DNA of 15,466 nucleotides from Pseudomonadota bacterium. GTDB lineage: Bacteria > Pseudomonadota > Alphaproteobacteria > Rhodospirillales > Magnetospirillaceae. Below, one piece after another: positions 12,690 through 15,466 of this stretch (positions are counted from its first letter, which is position 1; each line of letters begins with the position of its first letter). The stretch spans positions 1 through 15,466 of the forward strand of contig JAFAAW010000024.1 of the NCBI GenBank assembly GCA_023426365.1. The letters run 5' to 3'. Below the pieces are notes generated by a model that ran no database searches, was not told where the DNA came from, and saw only the letters and a program-made list of their open reading frames with translations. Made by a program: the position numbers and the translations under genes.

Positions 12690-13745
12690 ATGAACCTCGA
12701 CGCCCAACTGGACAAGGTCCTCTACCGCTATGACGAGCTGCGCGAGCTGCTCGCCACCGGCGACGGTTCCTCGTTCGCCAAGCTCAGCAAGGAATTCTCC
12801 GACATCGAGCCGGTGGTCCACGCGGTGCAGGCGCTCAAGAAGGCCCGCGCCGACATGGAGGAGGCCGAGGCGATGATGGCCGATCCCGAGATGAAGGATC
12901 TGGCCGAGGCCGAGTATTACGACCTCAAGGAACGCCTGCCCCAGTTGGAGCGCGAGGTGCAGCTCATGCTGCTGCCCAAGGACGAGGCGGACGAGAAGAA
13001 CGCCATCCTGGAAGTGCGCGCCGGCACCGGCGGCGAGGAGGCGGCGCTGTTCGCCGCCGAGCTGTTCCGCATGTACGAACGCTATGCCGCCACCAAGGGC
13101 TGGCGCTTCGAGGTGATGGACGTCAACGAGACCGACATCGGCGGCATGAAGGAAGCCACCGCCACCATCACCGGCCGCGGTGTGTTCGCGCGGCTGAAAT
13201 TCGAATCGGGCGTCCATCGCGTCCAGCGCGTGCCCGCCACCGAAGCGGGCGGCCGCATCCATACCTCGGCCGCCACGGTGGCGATCATGCCCGAGGCGGA
13301 AGAGGTGGACATCCATCTCAACGAATCCGACCTGCGCTTCGACGTCTACCGCAGCCAGGGTTCGGGCGGCCAGTCGGTGAACACCACCGATTCGGCGGTG
13401 CGCGTCACCCATATCCCCACCGGCATCGCCGTGGCCTGCCAGCAGGAAAAAAGCCAGCACAAGAACAAGGCCACCGCGCTCAGGCTGCTGCGCGCCCGCC
13501 TGTACGAGATGGAGCGCGCCGCCAAGGACGCCGAGCGGGCCGCCGCGCGCAAAAGCCAGGTGGGGTCGGGCGACCGGTCCGAACGCATCCGCACCTACAA
13601 TTTCCCGCAGGGCCGCGTCACCGACCATCGCATCAACCTGACGCTCTACAAGATCGACGACGTCATGAACGGAACCGCGCTGGAGGAGGTGGTCGAGGCG
13701 CTTATCGCCGCCGACCAGGCCGAGCGTCTGGCGGAAATGGCGTGA
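12690..13745 (+). CDS. prfA: Peptide chain release factor 1
   Basis: RF1 reads UAA and UAG stop codons in the ribosomal A site and triggers release of the finished protein. The 351-residue product has the RF1 stop-codon tripeptide PAT (182-184, in RVQRVPATEAGGRIHTS), not the SPF of RF2, and the GGQ loop at 226-228 (YRSQGSGGQSVNTTDSAVRV) whose Gln228 contacts the peptidyl-transferase centre. The C-terminal part has NFPQGRVTDHRINLT. The length is close to the E. coli protein (360). The ATG at 12690 follows the repeat element by 34 nt and has no strong ribosome site. The stop codon overlaps the prmC start by 4 nt. No clear promoter was found; TTGACA at 12545-12550 has no matching -10 box. Confidence 0.97.
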   Translation: MNLDAQLDKVLYRYDELRELLATGDGSSFAKLSKEFSDIEPVVHAVQALKKARADMEEAEAMMADPEMKDLAEAEYYDLKERLPQLEREVQLMLLPKDEADEKNAILEVRAGTGGEEAALFAAELFRMYERYAATKGWRFEVMDVNETDIGGMKEATATITGRGVFARLKFESGVHRVQRVPATEAGGRIHTSAATVAIMPEAEEVDIHLNESDLRFDVYRSQGSGGQSVNTTDSAVRVTHIPTGIAVACQQEKSQHKNKATALRLLRARLYEMERAAKDAERAAARKSQVGSGDRSERIRTYNFPQGRVTDHRINLTLYKIDDVMNGTALEEVVEALIAADQAERLAEMA

Positions 13746-14587
13746 CCACCGTCGGCGCCGCCGCCCGCGCGCTGGCCGGGCGCTTTGCCGCCGCCGGCAT
13801 CGACACCGCCCGGCTGGATGCCCGGCTGCTGGTGGCCGAGGTGGCGGGGGTGGCCCCGGACCGGGTGGCGCTGGCGCCCGACACCCCGCTGTCGGCCGAA
13901 CAGGCCGAGCGGCTGGAACGTCTGGCCGTCCGCCGCGCCGCCCGCGAACCCATGAGCCATATTCTGGGCCGGCGCGGCTTTTGGACCCTGACGCTGAAGG
14001 TCACCGCCGACACGCTGGACCCGCGCGGCGATACCGAAACCCTGGTCCAGGCGGTGCTGGACCGCATCAATGACCGCTCCGCGCCGCTCCGCATCATCGA
14101 TTTCGGCACCGGCACCGGCGCCATCGCCCTGGCGCTGCTGTCGGAACTGCCCAACGCCACCGCCCTGGCCGTGGACAAAAGTCCGGCGGCGTTGGAGGTC
14201 GCGCGGGAAAATGCCATTGCCCAAGGGTTGGCCCCCCGGACGCGGTTCATGCTGTCCGATTGGGGGGCGGGGGTGGACGAAAGGGCCGATGTAATCGTCT
14301 CGAACCCGCCCTATATCCCCGATCAGGACATTGACGGCCTGGACCCCGAGGTGGCGGCATTCGAACCGCGCCTGGCCCTGGCCGGCGGCCCCGACGGCCT
14401 GGATTGCTATCGCCGTCTGGTGCCGCAAATGGCTGACCTGGCCAACCCCGGCGCCATCGTCGCCGTCGAAGTGGGGGCCGGCCAGGCCCCGCTGGTGGCC
14501 GGGATGTTCCGTGCCGCGGGATTGACCGTTCAAGCCCTGCCGCGCGACCTTGCCGGGGTCGAGCGTTGCGTGGTCGGTACCAAGTGA
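13742..14587 (+). CDS. prmC: PrmC, release-factor glutamine N5-methyltransferase
   Basis: PrmC uses SAM to methylate the Gln of the GGQ loop in RF1 and RF2, which speeds peptide release. The 281-residue product has a helical N-terminal substrate-binding domain (ARLDARLLVAEVAGV, and REPMSHILGRRGFW). The SAM-binding motif is IIDFGTGTGAIALALL with D120-G126, and the catalytic VSNPPYIP has NPPY at 188-191. ALAGGPDGLDCYRRLV completes the family pattern. The start is a GTG overlapping the prfA stop (GTGA), so the enzyme is probably translated by coupling with its own substrate RF1. This prfA-prmC pairing is widely conserved, which makes the call firm. Confidence 0.96.
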   Translation: MTTVGAAARALAGRFAAAGIDTARLDARLLVAEVAGVAPDRVALAPDTPLSAEQAERLERLAVRRAAREPMSHILGRRGFWTLTLKVTADTLDPRGDTETLVQAVLDRINDRSAPLRIIDFGTGTGAIALALLSELPNATALAVDKSPAALEVARENAIAQGLAPRTRFMLSDWGAGVDERADVIVSNPPYIPDQDIDGLDPEVAAFEPRLALAGGPDGLDCYRRLVPQMADLANPGAIVAVEVGAGQAPLVAGMFRAAGLTVQALPRDLAGVERCVVGTK

Positions 14588-14855
14588 TGGGGCTTGCGTA
14601 AAAAAGATCGCAAAAGACAGCGGTTGGGGGCGAAAAAAGAGTTGGAAAGGTCTGGCTTCCCGGATAGGGTGGCCCCCGTCGAGCGCCACCGAGCCGAGGT
14701 CGCGTCGAGCCACCGGCTCCGCCCCTCACCGCAGCGCCTACCGATCCCACCATCGCCCAACCTCGATCGGTTCCGAGGTCATGGCCGGGCCGGCTTTGCC
14801 GGATGGATCGTCTCAAACATTGTGCATCGACTGGTATCATGTGAAGGCAGGACCC
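14588..14855 (+). other. 268-bp intergenic stretch with several small hairpins
   Basis: There is no convincing gene here. The first 60 bases are A-rich and carry two A-runs (AAAAAA at about 14600 and 14635). Further on are four short perfect stems: GGTGGC/GCCACC (14668-14690), GAGCC/GGCTC (14707-14719), CCTCG/CGAGG (14761-14778) and CCGGC/GCCGG (14790-14802). None is followed by a T-run. It probably holds the 3' end of prmC and the leader of the DUF4167 gene. No clear promoter pair was found; TATCAT at 14835 lacks a -35 box at proper spacing. Confidence 0.5.
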
Positions 14856-15466
14856 GTGAACCCGAAGCAACGCTCCCGTGGCCGTGGCAACAACGGCGGT
14901 AATCCCAATCGTGGCAACTTCAGCAGCGGCGGCCACGGCGGCGGCGGTGGTGGCGGCGGTCCCCGTCACATCAACGTTCGCACCCAGGTGTTCGATTCCA
15001 ACGGTCCCGAAGGCCGCATCCGCGGCAACGCCCATCAGGTGATGGAAAAGTATCTGGCCCTGGCACGCGACGCCTCCAGCCAGGGCGATCGCGTGGCGGC
15101 CGAGAATTTCTATCAGCACGCCGAGCACTATTTCCGCCTGATCAACGCCTACAACCAGAACAACGGCCAGCGTCGTCCGCAGAACCTGCCGACCCCGGCC
15201 GAGGATCAGGGCGACATGACCGGCGACGACAACGAAGGCGACGACCAGCAAGCCGCCGATTCCGCCCCCGGTTCCGAAGCCGCCGAGGCCGCGGCCGAGT
15301 CGGTGGGCGAGGGCAGCCCGGCCATGGAGGCCGGCGACAATGCCGAGCCGCGCCAGCCCCGCGGCGAGCGCCAGCCCCGTGGTGAACGCCAGCCGCGCGG
15401 CGAGCGCGCCCCGCGTGGCGAACGCGGCGAACGGCCCGCCCGTGCCGAACGGAGCGAGGGCCGCGG
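14856..15466 (+). CDS. DUF4167 domain protein, C-terminus cut by window edge
   Basis: This protein family is found mainly in alphaproteobacteria, often beside prfA-prmC, and has no firmly established function. 203 codons are visible. The N-terminus is basic and glycine-rich (MNPKQRSRGRGNNGGN, then eight Gly at 28-35). The DUF4167 core is about 36-102: VFDSNGPEGRIRGNAHQVME, then KYLALARDASSQGDRVAAEN and FYQHAEHYFRLINAYNQ. After it comes an acidic, alanine-rich stretch (115-165) and an Arg-rich tail with RQPRGE repeats from residue 166. The alternating basic, acidic and Arg-Gly parts suggest nucleic-acid binding and disorder (inference). The start is GTG with GAAGG about 8 nt upstream; the ATG at 14839 is followed at once by a stop. 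The gene runs off the right edge. Confidence 0.9.
   Translation, partial: MNPKQRSRGRGNNGGNPNRGNFSSGGHGGGGGGGGPRHINVRTQVFDSNGPEGRIRGNAHQVMEKYLALARDASSQGDRVAAENFYQHAEHYFRLINAYNQNNGQRRPQNLPTPAEDQGDMTGDDNEGDDQQAADSAPGSEAAEAAAESVGEGSPAMEAGDNAEPRQPRGERQPRGERQPRGERAPRGERGERPARAERSEGR
15351..15422 (+). repeat. 18-bp tandem repeat coding for RQPRGE
   Basis: Four 18-bp units start at 15351, 15369, 15387 and 15405, encoding RQPRGE three times and then RAPRGE. The units differ mainly at third codon positions (CCC/CCG, CGC/CGT, GGC/GGT, GAG/GAA), so the peptide is kept better than the DNA. They lie in the disordered tail of the DUF4167 protein and may continue past the window. Confidence 0.8.

Noticed and set aside
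12197..12715. Minus-strand frame through the hemA-prfA gap
   Set aside because: Its apparent protein comes from translating the inverted-repeat element and the antisense of hemA; no coding signature.
14594..14613. TTGCG/CGCAA hairpin with nearby A-runs after prmC as a terminator
   Set aside because: The stem is only 5 bp, the loop is long and no T-run follows on the plus strand.
14247..15251. Minus-strand frame of 334 codons opposite the DUF4167 gene
   Set aside because: It is antisense to a typical DUF4167 core, and its valine/glycine-rich sequence follows from the reverse of that gene.
1..15466. CRISPR arrays, tRNA genes, insertion sequences or phage genes
   Set aside because: Read through on both strands; no spaced direct repeats of array type, cloverleaf pattern, transposase or integrase motifs were seen.

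Overview
This window is ordinary-looking chromosomal DNA from a GC-rich alphaproteobacterium, with strong G/C preference at third codon positions. The gene content and order (lysC next to ptsP, a divergent ubiG, prfA-prmC followed by a DUF4167 gene) are typical of Alphaproteobacteria. The canonical HisRS, the glutamyl-tRNA reductase and the heme-binding sensor kinase suggest a Rhodospirillales member such as Magnetospirillum or a relative. That placement is inference from recall, not from a search.

Layout. Positions 1-5476 read leftwards as lysC (aspartokinase), a nitronate monooxygenase-like flavoprotein, ptsP (nitrogen-PTS enzyme I) and rodZ (cell-shape protein, cut by the left edge). The first three are tightly packed and look like one operon; a weak terminator-like hairpin lies between ptsP and rodZ. 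A 173-bp divergent region separates lysC from ubiG (ubiquinone O-methyltransferase), which reads rightwards. Next come a membrane sensor histidine kinase with a periplasmic c-type heme motif (CLKCH) and two tiny hydrophilic genes of 63 and 64 codons.

A predicted promoter and a strong hairpin precede ispG (isoprenoid pathway), hisS (HisRS) and hemA (glutamyl-tRNA reductase), which are tightly spaced or overlapping. A 150-bp gap holds a nested inverted-repeat element. Then follow prfA (release factor 1) and prmC (which methylates RF1), overlapping by 4 nt, a 268-bp gap with several small hairpins, and a DUF4167 gene cut by the right edge.

Functional threads: nitrogen and amino-acid metabolism (lysC, ptsP, the flavoprotein); quinone, isoprenoid and tetrapyrrole supply for respiration (ubiG, ispG, hemA); and translation (hisS, prfA, prmC). 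No mobile element, CRISPR array, tRNA or rRNA was recognised. No clearly new multi-gene system is evident. The points most worth checking are the possible internal start in lysC that would make a separate ACT-domain subunit, the heme-type sensor kinase with its two tiny downstream genes, a C5-pathway GluTR in a group that mostly uses ALA synthase, and the nested palindrome between hemA and prfA.
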